A program made the translations under genes and the position numbers. A DNA stretch of 64,000 nucleotides from Strongylocentrotus purpuratus (lineage: Eukaryota > Echinodermata > Echinoidea > Camarodonta > Strongylocentrotidae), in assembly GCF_000002235.5 (NCBI RefSeq), contig NW_022145558.1:2506870-2570869 (forward strand), given 5' to 3'. The notes beneath the pieces were generated by a model. It made no database searches. It worked only from the letters and a program-made list of their open reading frames with translations, and was not told where the DNA came from. Positions 23,339 through 36,872 of the stretch are shown here, piece by piece. The first letter of the stretch is position 1. Each line of letters starts with the position of its first letter.

Positions 23339-24454
23339 TTTATTTTTCTTATTTCGAACCACTTTTTTGTGAACAAGATAACTTGAAATTGGTTAAATCA
23401 AATGCTTTGAAATTTGGCACACACATGTATAGGCATATAGAGAAATCAAAATAATGTTTTCAACCTTGACCTTGACTGATGACGTCATCTAGGCGCCATT
23501 TTGTGAAAATCAACTCATGATCATATCTTCATAAGCAAAAACCTGTTCTCATTCATATTAATCATGATCAAGGTCAATATCCGTCCGGTCAATTTAAGGT
23601 CAAAAAATGCGCGCGTCCGCGTAAGTCCGCGCGTCAATGCGCTCGCAAAATTTCAAAATACTCAAAATCGTCTCAAATTTTTTTTGCATACGTTTCAGGT
23701 CATTTTAAGCATTTTATAAAAAATCGCGCACACGCGCATGCGCGCGTGTTTTCGCGCGTAACACCATTACATAACAAAGAATCGCCATTTTTTTTCTTTC
23801 ATGATATTTCTCATATTTTTTCGAGGAATTTGATACCATGTTTATTTCTTTATGTCCATTAATAACAAGATGAGCGTCAATTCAAGAAAAATGCCCGTGC
23901 GCGCGAGCTCTTTTAATACATAGCATATATGGGCAAGAACATGCCTATACAAAATCCATTATAGCTCTTTTGAATGAACCGTGACCTTCAATTTTTGTTC
24001 ATATTTAGATAGAGTATGAGTCGAAGATATGATTCCTTGTCTCATCTTGCCATTAAGTGTATCGTGACATCATCACAATGGCCTTGGAACTTAAATTACG
24101 AATTTGCATATCATGAAGTCTGCATATTTATGTAAAATTGATTGTATCTCTGTAAATATTGATCGATTTTCTTCCAAATTTCGATATGATGTAGCTAAGA
24201 CAATTTTCTACAAGCTCAGTATCCACCATTTTTCATTTTGATCACGTCATCATAGTGAAAATTACGATCAAAGGGCACATATCAGAAATTTCTTAAGTTG
24301 CGTGTTATGCCTAAGGAAGGTGAATTTCTTTCACATCATTAATCTATATGACATTGTTTTTTAGCAGTATCTCGCTTATTTTTGCTCTATTTTGTGTCAA
24401 ATTTTAGTTGACCAGCCCACCTATACTTGTTCCAAACAAGTATTATATGTCTAG
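23339..24454 (+). mobile_element. Family B-beta body lacking a 5' end
   Basis: Starts after CTAG with TTTATTTTTCTTATTTCG. All beta blocks are present and it ends TATATGTCTAG. The missing 5' end is probably the fragment at 19394-19452 (see findings). Confidence 0.75.
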
Positions 24455-24457
24455 TTA

Positions 24458-26266
24458 TCAGGTGGGCTGTATCTAATACAGACCACCTTATAATTTTGTT
24501 AAAATTGCCTTTATTATTATTTATTTATCAGGTGGGCTGTATATAATACAGAACACCTTATGTTTTCGTTAGAATATTTTTCTTATTTTGACCCACTTTT
24601 TTGTTAGCAGGATAACTTGAAAATGGCTCAATCAATTGCTTTGAAATTTGGCACACATATTTATTGGCATAAGGAAAGAGCACAGTAACGTTTTCAACCT
24701 TGACCTTGACTAAAAACGTTATCTAGGCGCCATTTTGTGAAAATCAACATATGATCATATCTTCATAACGGAAAGTTTTTTCTCATTCATATTTATCATG
24801 ATCAAGGTCAATATCAGTCCGGTCAATTTCAGGTCCAAAAACGCGCGCGTACGCTATTATTAGCAATGGCATTTTATAAAGAGTCGCGCGCACGCGCATG
24901 CGCGCGCGTTTTCGTTTGTCACGGCCGAACGCAATATAATTCCTCCCGGGTATCTTTTGACACAGTATTCCTCATATTTTTCCAAACAATTTGATACCAT
25001 GTTTATCTCCTTACGACCATTATTAAGGGAATGAGCGTCCGTTCAAGATAAATGTCCGTGTGCGCGAACTCTTGTAATACATAGCATATATGGGCAACAA
25101 CATGATGCCTATATAAAACCCTTATGGCTCTTTGGAATGGACGGGAACCCTCAATTTTTGTTCATATTCGGATAGAGTATGAGTGGGAGATGTGATTTCA
25201 TGTCTCATTTGGCCATTAAGTATATCGTGTCATCATCATATTGACCTTGGAACTCAAAATACGAATTTGCATATTATGACGTCAGCATATTTATGGAAAA
25301 ATTGATCTCTGTAAATATTTATTGAATCTCTTCCTAATGTTGATATCTTGTAGTTGAGGCGATTGTCTACAAGATCACTGCACATTATTTTTCATTTTGA
25401 TGACGTCATCATAGTGAAAATTGCGATTAAAGCTAACTGGACAGATTTCCTTAATTTGCGTGTTAAGCCTATGGGAGGTGCCAATTTCGTTCAAATCATG
25501 GATCTACATGACATTAATCTTTGAGCCCTATCTAGCTCATTTGTGCTCTATGTTCTCCCAAATTTTGGTATGTTATAGCTGAGACTATGGGCTATAAAGA
25601 TTGTGCCTTTTGTTTTTTAATCAGATGGTGAGATCATGTCGAAATTTTCAATTGAATGTTAAATTTGCAAATTCTGTAGAACATTGTAGGAATTATGCAT
25701 ATGTCACGTTTATCCTATTTGTGAAATTTAAACGTTAGCAATTTCCTAGTATTCAAATTAAACAAGGAAACCCCTTTACTTTCTAGACTTTACTGTCAGA
25801 CACTATTGAGTGACTGACCACTTTTTTTTTCCTCTGGTAATAAAATACATAATATGAGCTTAAAGGGTACATGAGCATTTGTCCACATCAATAACCCATT
25901 TCTTGTAATAGCCCAAAATAATCCGATTGAATTTATGCGCAGCACAATCTAGGTAAAACATGACGGGTAGAGAATTTCATGGAAGAAGAAGAAATTGTGA
26001 AAAATGGAATTCTTCGTTATGTCAATTAGGGTCAAAGGTGTCACTGCTTTTAATATTGTATGGGATCAATGGTCATACATTTTCTCAATCTATCTTCCAT
26101 AGATCCATAATGGTCAATATACTACACAGTTGAAACTTTTCATATGGATAGACCTTTAATAGGAAGAGAATTTTAGAAGATAATATAAAATCGTGAAAAT
26201 ACATTCATTTATTGTTTAAAACAATAGCATGTGTATCACCTAAATTGTCAAAGTGACAAATTCAGG
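24458..26266 (+). mobile_element. Old chimeric unit: two B-type 5' ends with a degenerate A-like 3' end
   Basis: TCAGGTGGGCTG starts at 24458 and 24528. The body has lost half of the first CG island (near 24845). From about 25560 it runs into sequence not seen elsewhere in the array, and it ends with a degenerate A-like 3' end (GTGTATCACCTAAATTG, weak hairpin, TTCAGG at 26266 in place of CTAG). It is the most diverged unit, so probably the oldest. Confidence 0.6.
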
Positions 26267-27181
26267 TTATTATTATTCCCATTTATTATTCTGCCATTAA
26301 TTTGTTCGCAGGATATCTCATGAATGAATAAAGCCATTATCATGAAACTTGCCATGATGATTGATATTAGTATAAGGTATTGATATTAATATTGTCAAGG
26401 TTCGACATAACATCTTATCAAAATCCGCGCGCGTCTGAATTTTAAAATGCTCAAAATCACTTTTTAATCAAAACAGAGTATGTTCTAGGCCATTTAAAGC
26501 ATTTCGAAAATTATGAATGCGCGTTTTTGCGTGTAACGCCATTACACAACAAAGAAACGCTATTTTTTTTCTTTCGTGATATTTTATAACGGAATGCGCG
26601 ACCGTTTAAGATAAATGGCCGTGCGCACGGGAACATGTAATACATAGCATATATGGGCAAAAACATGCCTATACAAAATCCATTATAGCTCTTTAGAATG
26701 AACCTTGACCTTCAATTTTTTTCATAATTAGATGGAGTATGAGTTGGAGATATCATTCCATGTCTAATTTGGCCATTAAGTGTATCGTGACATCATCATA
26801 ATGGCCTTGGAACTCAAAATACGAATATGCATTTTATGAAGTCAGCATATTATTTTATGTAAAATTGATTGTATCTCTTTAAATATTGATCGATTTTCTT
26901 CCAAATTTCGTTATGTTGTAGCTAAGACAATTTTCTACAAGCTTAATTGTCACTATTTTTCATATTGATCACGTCATCATAGTGAAAATTACGATTAAAG
27001 GGCACATATCAGAAATTGCTTAAATTGCGTGGTATGCCTATGGAAGGTGAATTTCGTTCACATCATTAATCTACATGACATTGTTTTTTAGCAGTATCTC
27101 GCTTATTTTTGCTCTATTTTGTGTCAAATTTTAGTTGACCAGCCCACCTATACTTGTTCCAAACAAGTATTATATGTCTAG
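26267..27181 (+). mobile_element. Chimeric unit: A-like 5' body with B-beta 3' half
   Basis: Begins with AATTTGTTCGCAGGATATCTC, typical of A, without a 5' hairpin. After a large internal deletion around 26370-26420 it follows beta sequence to the TATATGTCTAG end at 27181, which directly abuts the next TCAGG. Confidence 0.65.
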
Positions 27182-28529
27182 TCAGGTGGGCTGTATCTAA
27201 TACAGACCACCTTATATTTTTTATTAAAATCGCCTTTATTATTTATTTATCAGGTGGGCTGTATCTAATACAGACCACCTTATATTTTTGTTCAAATTGC
27301 CTTTATTTTTTATTTATTTATTTATTATCAGGTGGGCTGTATCTAATACAGACCACCTTATATTTTTGTTAAAATTGCCTTTATTATTATTATTTATTTA
27401 TTTTTCTTATTTTGACCCACTTTTTTGTTAGCAAAATTACTTTGAAATGGTTCAATCAAATGCTTTGATATTTGGCATACATATGTATAGGCATATGGAC
27501 AAGACACAGTAATGTTTTCACCTTGACCTTGACTGATGACGTCATCTAGGCGCCATTTTGTTAAATTTTCTGAAAATCATCTCATGATCATATCTTCAAA
27601 ACCAAAAGGTGTTTGTTATTCATATTTATCATGATCAAGGTCAATATCCATCCGGTCAATTTCATGTCAAAAAACGCGCGCGTGCGCGTACGTCCGCGCA
27701 TCAGTGCGCGCGCAAAAAAATTAAATGCTCAAAATCGTCTCAAATTTTTTTAACATACGTTTCAGGTCATTTTAAGCATTTTATAAAAAATCGTGCGCGC
27801 GGGCATGCGCGCGCGTTTTCGCGCGTAACACCATTACACAACATAGGATCGCCATTTTTTTTTCTTTCATGATATTTCTCATATTTTTTCAAGGAATTTG
27901 ATACCATGTTTATCTCTTTATGACCATTATTAACAAGATGAGCGTAATTCAAGATAAATGACCGTGCGCGCGAGCTCTTTTAATACATAGCATATATGGG
28001 CAAGAACATGCCTATACAAAACCCATTATAGCTCTTTGGAATGAACCGTGACCTTCAATTTTTTTTCATATTTAGATAAAGTATGAGTCGGAGATATGAT
28101 TCCATGTCTCATTTTGCCATTAAGTGTATCGTGACATAATCATAATGGCCTTGGAACTCAAAATACGAATTTGCATATTATGACGTCAGCATATTTATGT
28201 AAAATTGATTGTATCTCTGTAAATATTGATCAATTTTCTTCAACATTTCGATATGTTGTAGCTATGATAATTCTCTACAAGTTCATTAATGACCATTTTT
28301 CATTTTGATGACGTCATTAGAGTGAAAATTTCGATTAAAGGCCTCATGTAAAAAATGACATAATTTGCATGTTATGCCTATAGAAGGTGATTTTAATTCA
28401 CGTTATGAATCTACATGATATTGTTTTTTAAGAATTTGTAAGCAGTATGTCACTTATTTTTGCTCTATTTTGTCTATTTTAGTTGACCAGCCCACCTATA
28501 CTTGTTCCAAACAAGTATTATATGTCTAG
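27182..28529 (+). mobile_element. B-beta unit preceded by two extra B-beta 5' ends
   Basis: Three TCAGGTGGGCTGTATCTAATA starts at 27182, 27250 and 27328, each with the inner arm TACAGACCACC and a T-rich linker. Only the third has a body directly after it. Ends TATGTCTAG at 28529. Confidence 0.8.
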
Positions 28530-29782
28530 TCAGGTGGGCTGTATAACGTACAGACCACCTTATAATTTCGTTAGAATTGCCTTTATTTATTTATTATTTA
28601 TTATTAAATATTTTTCTTATTTCTAACCACTTTTTTGTTAGCAAGATAACTTGAAAATGGCTCAATCAAATGCCTTGAAATTGGCACACATATGTATAGG
28701 CATATGTACAAAGCACAGAATTTTTTTAAACCTTGACCTTGACTGATGACGTCATCTAGGTGCCATTTTGTAAAATTTTACGAAAATCAACTCATGATCA
28801 TATCTTCATAACCAAAAAGTATTTCTCATTTCTATTTATCATGATCAAGGTCAATATCCTTCCGGTCAATTGCAGGTCAAATGACGCGCGCGTGCGCGTA
28901 CTTCCGCGCGTCAATGCGCGCGGAAAATTTTAAAATGCTCAAAATCGTCTCAAAATCATTTTGCATACGTTTTAGGCCATTCTAAGCATTTTATAAAAAA
29001 TCACGCACACGCACATGCGTGCGCGTTTTCGCACGTAAAACTATTGCACACCATAGAATCGCCATTTTTTTCTTTCATAATATTCCACATATTTTTACAA
29101 ACAAATTGATAGCATGTTTATCTCTTTATGACTATAAATGACGGAATGATCGACCGTTAAACATAAATTTCCGTGCGCGCGAGCTCTTGTAATACATAGC
29201 ATATATGGGCAAAAACATGCCTATACAAAATCCATTGTGGCTCTTTAGGATGCAAGGTGACCCCAATTTTTTTCATATTTTGATAGAGTATGATTCGGAG
29301 ATATTGTTTCATGTCACATTTGACCTTCAATTAACTCATGACGTCATCATAATGGCCTCCGAACTCAAAATTCCAATTTACATATTATGACGTCATCATA
29401 TATATGGAAAATTGATTGTATCTCTGTAAATAGTGATTGATTTTCTTCCAAATTATGAAATGTTCTAGCTGAGACAATTTTCTACAAATGAAGTCATCAC
29501 AATTGTTAATTTTGACAAAAGCATCATGGCGTATTTTTGTGATTAAAGGAGGCATGTCAATTTTCACATTTTGCGTGTATTCTCTATGGGACATGATTTT
29601 TTCTCAAAACTCGATTCTAAATTCCCGTCTTTCGCGAGCAATATCTACGTCGTTTTAGCTTCATTTACGCTGAACTTCGAGTATGTTGTAGCTGAGACAA
29701 AAAACTATCTCAAATGTACCCTTTATTTTGTCTCATTTTTTGGTTGGATCAGCCCACCTATACTTGTTCCAAACAAATCTAG
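28530..29782 (+). mobile_element. Family B-alpha unit with damaged 3' hairpin
   Basis: Starts TCAGG directly after CTAG. The 3' end reads CTTGTTCCAAACAAATCTAG: the right hairpin arm has lost about seven bases, so this copy should no longer form the full stem. Confidence 0.8.
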
Positions 29783-30976
29783 TATATTTTTCTTATTTAG
29801 TCTAACCACTTTTTTGTTGGCAAGATAACTTGGAAATGGCTCAATCAAATAATTTGAAATTTGGCACACATATGTATAGGCATATGTACAAAGCACAATA
29901 ACGTTTTCAACATTGACCTTCACTGATGACGTCATCTAGGCGCCATTTTGTAAAATTTTACGAAAATCAACTCCTGATCATATCTTCATAACCAAAAGGT
30001 ATTTCTGATTCATATTTATCATGATCAGGGTCAATATCCGTCCGGTCAATTTCAGGTCAAATAACGCGCGCGTGCACGTACGTCCGCGCGTCAATGCGCG
30101 CGCAAAATTTTGAAATGCTCAAAATCGTCTCAAAATCATTTTGCATACGTTTTAGGCCATTCTAAGCATTTTTTTAAAAATCGCGCACACGCGCATGCGC
30201 GCGCGTTTTCGCGCGTAAAACTATTAGACACCATAGAATCGCCATTTTTTTTCTTTCATATTATTCCACATATTCTTACAAACAAATTGATACCATGTTT
30301 GTCTCTTTATGACTGTAAATAATTGAATAATCGACCGTTTAACATAAATTTCAATGCGCGCGAGCTCTTGTAATACATAGCATATATGGGCAAAAACATG
30401 CCTATGCAAAATCCATTATAGCTCTTTAGGATGCAAGGTGACCCCAATTTTTTTTTCATATTTTGAGCGAGTATGAATCAGAGATATGATTTCATGTCTC
30501 ATTTGACCCTCAATTAACTCATGACGTCATCATAATGGCCTCCGAACTCAAAATTTCAATTTGCCTATTATGACGTCAGCATTTTTTTGGAAAATTGATT
30601 GTATCTTTCTAAAAATTGATTAATTTTCTTTAAAATTTTGATATGTTCTAGCTGAGACAATTCTCTACAAATCCAGTTGTCACAATTTTTCATTTTGACA
30701 AAGGCATCATGGCGTATTTTTGCGATTAAAGGAGGCAAGCTAATTTTTTCACATTTTGCGTGTATTCTCTATGGGACATGACTTTTTCTCAAAACTTGAT
30801 TCTACATTCCCGTCTTTCGCGAGCAATATCTACGTCGTTTTAGCTTCATTTACGCTGAACTCCGAATATGTTGTAGCTGAGACAAAAAGCTATTTCAAAT
30901 GTACCCTTTATTTTGTCACAATTTTTTGTTGGATCAGCCCACCTATACTTGTTCCAAACAAGTATTACAAATCTAG
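29783..30976 (+). mobile_element. B-alpha body lacking a 5' end
   Basis: Starts TATATTTTTCTTATTTAG after CTAG and closely matches the unit at 16951-18139, including AATAATTTGAAATTTGG and CTCCTGATCATATC. Normal alpha 3' end. Confidence 0.75.
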
Positions 30977-32115
30977 TTTATTTTTCTTATTTTGACCCAC
31001 TTTTTTGTTAGCAAGATTACTTTGAAATGGTTCAAACAAATGCTTTGATATTTGGCACACATATGTATAGGCATATGGACAAAACACAGTAAGGTTTTAG
31101 ACCTTGACCTTGACTGATGACGTCATCTAGGCGCCATTTTGTGAAATTTTCTGAAAATCATCTCATGATCATATCTTCATAACCAAAAGGTATTTATCAT
31201 TCATATTTATCATGATTAAGGTCAATATCAGTCCGGTCAATTGCAGGTCAAATAACGCGCGCGTGCGCTTACGTCCGCGCGTCAGTGCGCGCGCAAAAAA
31301 TTTAAATGCTCAAAATCGTCTCAAATTTATTTTGCATACGTTTCAGGTCATTTTAAGCATTTTATAAAAAAATCGCGCGTACGAGCATGCGCGCGCGTTT
31401 TCGCGCGTTACACCATTACACAACATAGAATCGCCATTTTCTTTTCTTTCATGATATTTCTCATATGTTTTCAAGGAATTTGATACCATGTTTATCTCTT
31501 TATGACCATTAATAACAAGATGAGCGTCAATTCAAGATAAATCTCCGTGCGCGCGAGCTCTTTTAATACATAGCATATATGGGCAAAAACATGCCTATAC
31601 AAAATCCATTATAGCTCTTTGGAATGAACCGTGACCTTCAATGTTTTTTCATATTTAGATAGAGTATGAGTCGGAAATATGATTCCATGTCTCATTTGGC
31701 CATTAAGTGTATCGTGACATCATCATAATGGCCTTGGAACTCAAAATACGAATTTGCATATAATGACGTCAGCATATTTATGTAACATTGATTGTATCTC
31801 TGTAAATATTGATCGATTTTCTTCCAAATTTCGACATGATGTAGCTGAGACAATTCTCTACAAGCTCAGTTAACACCATTTTTCATTTTGATAATGTCAT
31901 CAGAGTGAAAATTTCGATTAAAGGCCTCATGTCAGAAATTTCACAATTTGCGTGTTATGACTATAGAAGGTGAATTTCGTTGACGTAATGAATCTACATG
32001 ATATTGTAATTAAGAATTTTAAAGCAGTTTCTCGCTTATTTTTGCTCTATTTTGTTTTCAAATTTTAGTTTACCAGCCCACCTATACTTGTTCCAAACAA
32101 GTATTATATGTCTAG
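30977..32115 (+). mobile_element. B-beta body lacking a 5' end
   Basis: Starts TTTATTTTTCTTATTTTGAC after CTAG. Beta-type blocks throughout; ends TATATGTCTAG. Confidence 0.75.
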
Positions 32116-32122
32116 TTATTTA

Positions 32123-33357
32123 TCAGGTGGGCTGTATAACGTACAGACCACCTTATAATTTCGTTAGAATTGCCTTTATTTATTTATTATTAAATATTTT
32201 TCTTATTTCTAACCACTTTTTTGTTAGCAAGATAACTTGAAAATGGTTCGATTAAATGCCTTGAAATTTGGCACACATATGTATAGGCATATGTACAAAG
32301 CACAATAACGTTTTTAACATTGACCTTCACTGATGACGTCATCTAGGCGCCATTTTGTAAAAATCAACTCATGATCATATCTTCATAACCAAAAGCTATT
32401 TCTCGTTCATATTTATCATGATCGAGGTCAATATCCGTCCGGTCAATTTCAGGTCAAAAAACGCGCGCGTGCGCGTACGTCCGCGCGTCAATGCGCGCGC
32501 AAAATTTTAAAATGCTCAAAATCGTCTCAAAATCATTTTGCATACGTTTTAGGCCATTCTAAGCATTTTATAAAAAATCGCGCACACGCACATGCGCGTG
32601 CGTTTTCGCGCGTAAAACTTTTACGCAACATAGAATCGCCATTTTTTTCTTTCATAATATTCCACATATTTTTACAAACAAATTGATACCATGTTTATCT
32701 CTTTATGACTATTAATGACGGTATGATCGACCGTTAAACATAAATTTCCGTGCGCGCGAGCTCTTGTAATACATAGCATATATGGGCAAAAATATGCCTA
32801 TACAAAATCCATTGTAGCTCTTTAGGATGCAAGATGACCTCAATTTGTTTTCATATCTTGATAAAGTATGAGTCGGAGATATGATTTCATGTCTCATTTG
32901 ACCCTCAATTAACTCATGACCTCATCATAATGGCCTCCGAACTCAAAATTTCAATTTGCATATTATGACGTCATCATATATTTGGAAAATTGATTGTATC
33001 TCTGTAAATATCGATCAATTTTCTTTCAAATTTTAATATGTTCTAGCTGAGACAATTTACTACAAAAACATTCAATTCGACAAAGGAATCATGGCGTATT
33101 GTTGCGATTTAAGGAGGCATGTCAATTTTTCACTTTTTGTGTGTATTCTCTACGGGACATGACTTTTTCTCAAAACTGGATTCTACATTCCCGTCTTTCG
33201 CGAGCAATATCTCCGTCGTTTTAGCTTCGTTAAAAATGAACCATGAGTATGTTGTAGCTGAGACGATTAGCTATCTCAAATGCGCCCTTCATTTTGTCTC
33301 AAATTTTAGTTGAACCAGCCCACCTATACTTGTTCCAAACAAGTATTACAAATCTAG
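32123..33357 (+). mobile_element. Family B-alpha unit, complete
   Basis: Starts TCAGGTGGGCTGTATAACG after TTATTTA and ends ACAAATCTAG. In the last part the usual TTTACGCTGAACTTC is replaced by TTAAAAATGAACC. Confidence 0.8.
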
Positions 33358-34407
33358 TTTATTTTTCTTATTTCGACCCACTTTTTTGTTAGCATGATAA
33401 CTTTGTAATGGTTCATTCAAATGCTTTGAAATTTAGCACACATATGTATAGGCATATGGACATAACACAGTAAGGTTTTCAACCTTGACCTTGACTGATG
33501 ACGTCATCTAGGCGCCATTTTGTGAAATTTTCTGAAAATTTATAACCAAAAGGTATTTCTCATTCATGTTTATCATGATCAAGGTCAATAAAAAAATTTA
33601 ATGCTCAAAATCATCTCAAATTTATTTTGCATACGTTTCAGGTCATTTTAGGCATTTTATAAAAAATCGCGCACGCGCGCATGCGCGCGCGTTTTCGCGC
33701 GTGACACCATTACAAAACATAGAATCGCCATTTTTTTTCTTTTATGATATTTCTCATATTTTTTCGAGGAATTTGATACCATGTTTATCTCTTTATGACC
33801 ATTAGTAACAAGATGAGCGTCAATTCAAGATAAATCTCCGTGCGCGCGAGCTCTTTTAATACATAGCATATATGCACAAAAACATGCCTATACAAAATCC
33901 ATTATAGCTCTTTGAAATGAACCGTGACCTTCAATTTGTTTTCATATTTAGATAGAGTATGAGTCGGAGATATGATTCCACGTCTCATTTGCCCATTAAG
34001 TGTATCGTGACATCATCATAATGGCCTTGGAACTCAAAAAACGAATTTGCATATTATGACGTCAGCATATTTATGGAAAACTGACTGTATCCCTGTAAAT
34101 ATTGATCAATTTTCTTTCAAATTTCGATATGTTGTAGCTAACATAATTCTCTACAAGTTTAATAGTAACCATTTTTCATTTTGATGACGTCATCAGAGTA
34201 AAAATTACGATTAAAGGGCACATATCAGAAATTTCTTAAGTTTCGTGTCATGACTATAGAAGGTGAATTTCGTTCACGTAATGAATCTACATGATATTGT
34301 TTAAAAAAAAAATAAGCAGTATCTCTCTTATTTTTGCTCTATTTTGTTTTCAAATTTTAGTTGACCAGCCCACCTATACTTGTTCCAAACAAGTATTATA
34401 TGTCTAG
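33358..34407 (+). mobile_element. B-beta body lacking a 5' end, first CG island deleted
   Basis: Starts in the T-rich linker. About 100 bases covering CCGTCCGG and the first CG island are missing near 33590; the second island is intact. Ends TATATGTCTAG. Confidence 0.75.
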
Positions 34408-35553
34408 TTTATTATTTATTTTTCTTATTTTGACCCACTTTTTTGTTAACCAGACAACTTTGAAATCACTAAATCAAATACCTTGAAATTTGGCACACAT
34501 ATGTATAGGCATATGAACAAAACACGGTAAGGTTTTCAACCTTGATCTTGACTGATGACGTCATCTAGGCGCCATTTTGTGAAATTTTCTGAAAATAAAC
34601 TCATGATCATATCTTCATAACCAAAAGGTATTTCTCATTCATATTTATTATGATTAAGGTCAATATCAGTCCAGTCAATTTCAGGTCAAAAAACGCGCGC
34701 ATGCGCGTACGTCCACGCATCAGTGCGCGCGCAAAATTTTTAAATGCTCAAAATTGTCTCAAATTTATTTTGCATACGTTTCAGGTCATTTTAAGCATTT
34801 TATAAAAAATCGCGCGTACGAGCATGCGCGCGCGTTTTCGCGCGTAACACCATTAACAAATATAGAATCGCCATTTCTTTTTCTTTCATGACATTTCTCA
34901 TATTTTTTCAAGGAATTTTATACCATGTTTATCTCTTTATGACCATTATTAACAAGATGAGCGTAAATTCAAGATAAATGTCAGTGCGCGCGAGCTCTTT
35001 TAATACATAGCATATATGGGCAAAAACATGCCTATACAAAATCCGTTATAGCTCTTTGGAATGCACCGGAATCCTCAATTTTTTTTCATATTTAGATAGA
35101 GTATGAGTCGGAAATATGATTCCATGTCTCATTTGGCCATTAAGTGTATCGTGACATCATCACAATGGCCTTGGAACTCAAAATACGAATTTGCATATTA
35201 TGACGTCAGCATATTTATGTAAAATTTATTGTATCTCTGTAAATATTGATCAATTTTCTTCAAAATTTCGATATGTTGTAGCTAAGACAATTCTCTACAA
35301 GCGCAGTAATAACCATTTTTCATTTTGATGACGTCATCATAGTGAACATTTTGGTTAAAGGCCTCATGTCAAAAACTTCATAATTTGCGTGTTATGCCTA
35401 TAGAAGGTGAATTTAGTTCACGTTATGAATCTACATGATTATTGTCTTTTAAGAATTTGTAAGCAGTATGTCGCTTATTTTTGCTCTATTTTGTCTCAAA
35501 TTTTAGTTGACCAGCCCACCTTTACTTGTTCCAAACAAGTATTATATGTCTAG
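34408..35553 (+). mobile_element. B-beta body lacking a 5' end
   Basis: Starts TTTATTATTTATTTTTC after CTAG; the full beta block order follows; ends TATATGTCTAG at 35553. Confidence 0.75.
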
Positions 35554-35624
35554 TTTATTATTATTCTTTATTAGGTGGTCTGTCAACGACAGATCACCTA
35601 TTGTTTTCGTCAGAATTTTCTTTA

Positions 35625-36872
35625 TCAGGTGGGCTGTATAACGTACAGACCACCTTATAATTTCGTTAGAATTGCCTTTATTTATTTATTATTAAATATT
35701 TTTCTTATTTCTAACCACTTTTTTGTTAGCAAGATAACTTGAGAATGGCTCAATCAAATGCCTTGAAATTTGACACACATATGTATAGGCATATAAATAA
35801 ATCAAAATAACGTTTTCAACCTTGACCTTGACTGATTACGTCATCTAGGCGCCATTTTGTGAATTTTAACTTATGATCATATCTTCATAACGGAAAGTAA
35901 TTTCTAATTCATAGTTTGCACGATCAAGGTCAATATTGGTCCGGTCAATTTCAGGTAAAAAAAACGCGCACGTGCGCGTACGTCCGCGCGTCAATGCGCG
36001 CGCAAAAATTTAAAATGCTCAAAATCGTCTCAAAATCATTTTGCATACGTTTTAGGCCATTCTAAGCATTTTATAAAAAATCGCCCACACACACGCGCAT
36101 GCGTGCGGCGCGCGCGTTTTCGCGCGTAAAACTATTACACAACATAGAATCGCCATTTTTTTTCTTTCATAATATTCCACATATTTTTACAAACAAATTG
36201 ATACCATGCTTGTCTCTTTATGACTATTAATAATGGAATGATCGACCGTTTAACATAAATTTCCGTGCGCGCGAGCTTTTGTAATACATAGCATATATGG
36301 GCAAAAACATGCCTATACAAGATCCATTGTAGCCCTTTAGGATGCAAGGTGACCCCAATTTTTGGGTCATATTTTGATACAGTATGAATTGGAGATATGA
36401 TTTCATGTCTCATTTGACCCTCAATGAACTCATTACGTCATCATAATGGCCTCCAAACTCAAAATTTCAATTTGCATATTATGATGTCAACATATTTACG
36501 GAAAATTGACTGTTTCTCTGTAAATATTGATCGATTGTCTTCAAAATGTTGATATGTTTTAGCTGAGACAATTTCTACAAATAAAATTGGCCCAAATTTT
36601 CATTTTGACAAAGGCATCAGGGCGAATTTTCGCGATTAAAAAAGGCATGTCAATTTTTCACATTTTGCGTGTATTCTCTATGGGACATGAGTTTTTCTCA
36701 AAACTGGATTCTTTCGCGAGCAATATCTCTGTCGTTTAGCTTTGTTTACGCTGAACTTCAAGTACGTTGTAGCTGAGACAATAAGCTATCTCAAATGTAC
36801 CCTTTATTTTGTCTCAAATTTTAGTTCAACCAGCCCACCTATACTTGTTCCAAACAAGTATTACAAATCTAG
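35625..36872 (+). mobile_element. Family B-alpha unit inserted into C unit 1
   Basis: Complete element TCAGGTGGGCTGTATAACG to ACAAATCTAG, flanked by A on the left and T on the right, which is the canonical Helitron A|T target with no target duplication. Confidence 0.85.
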
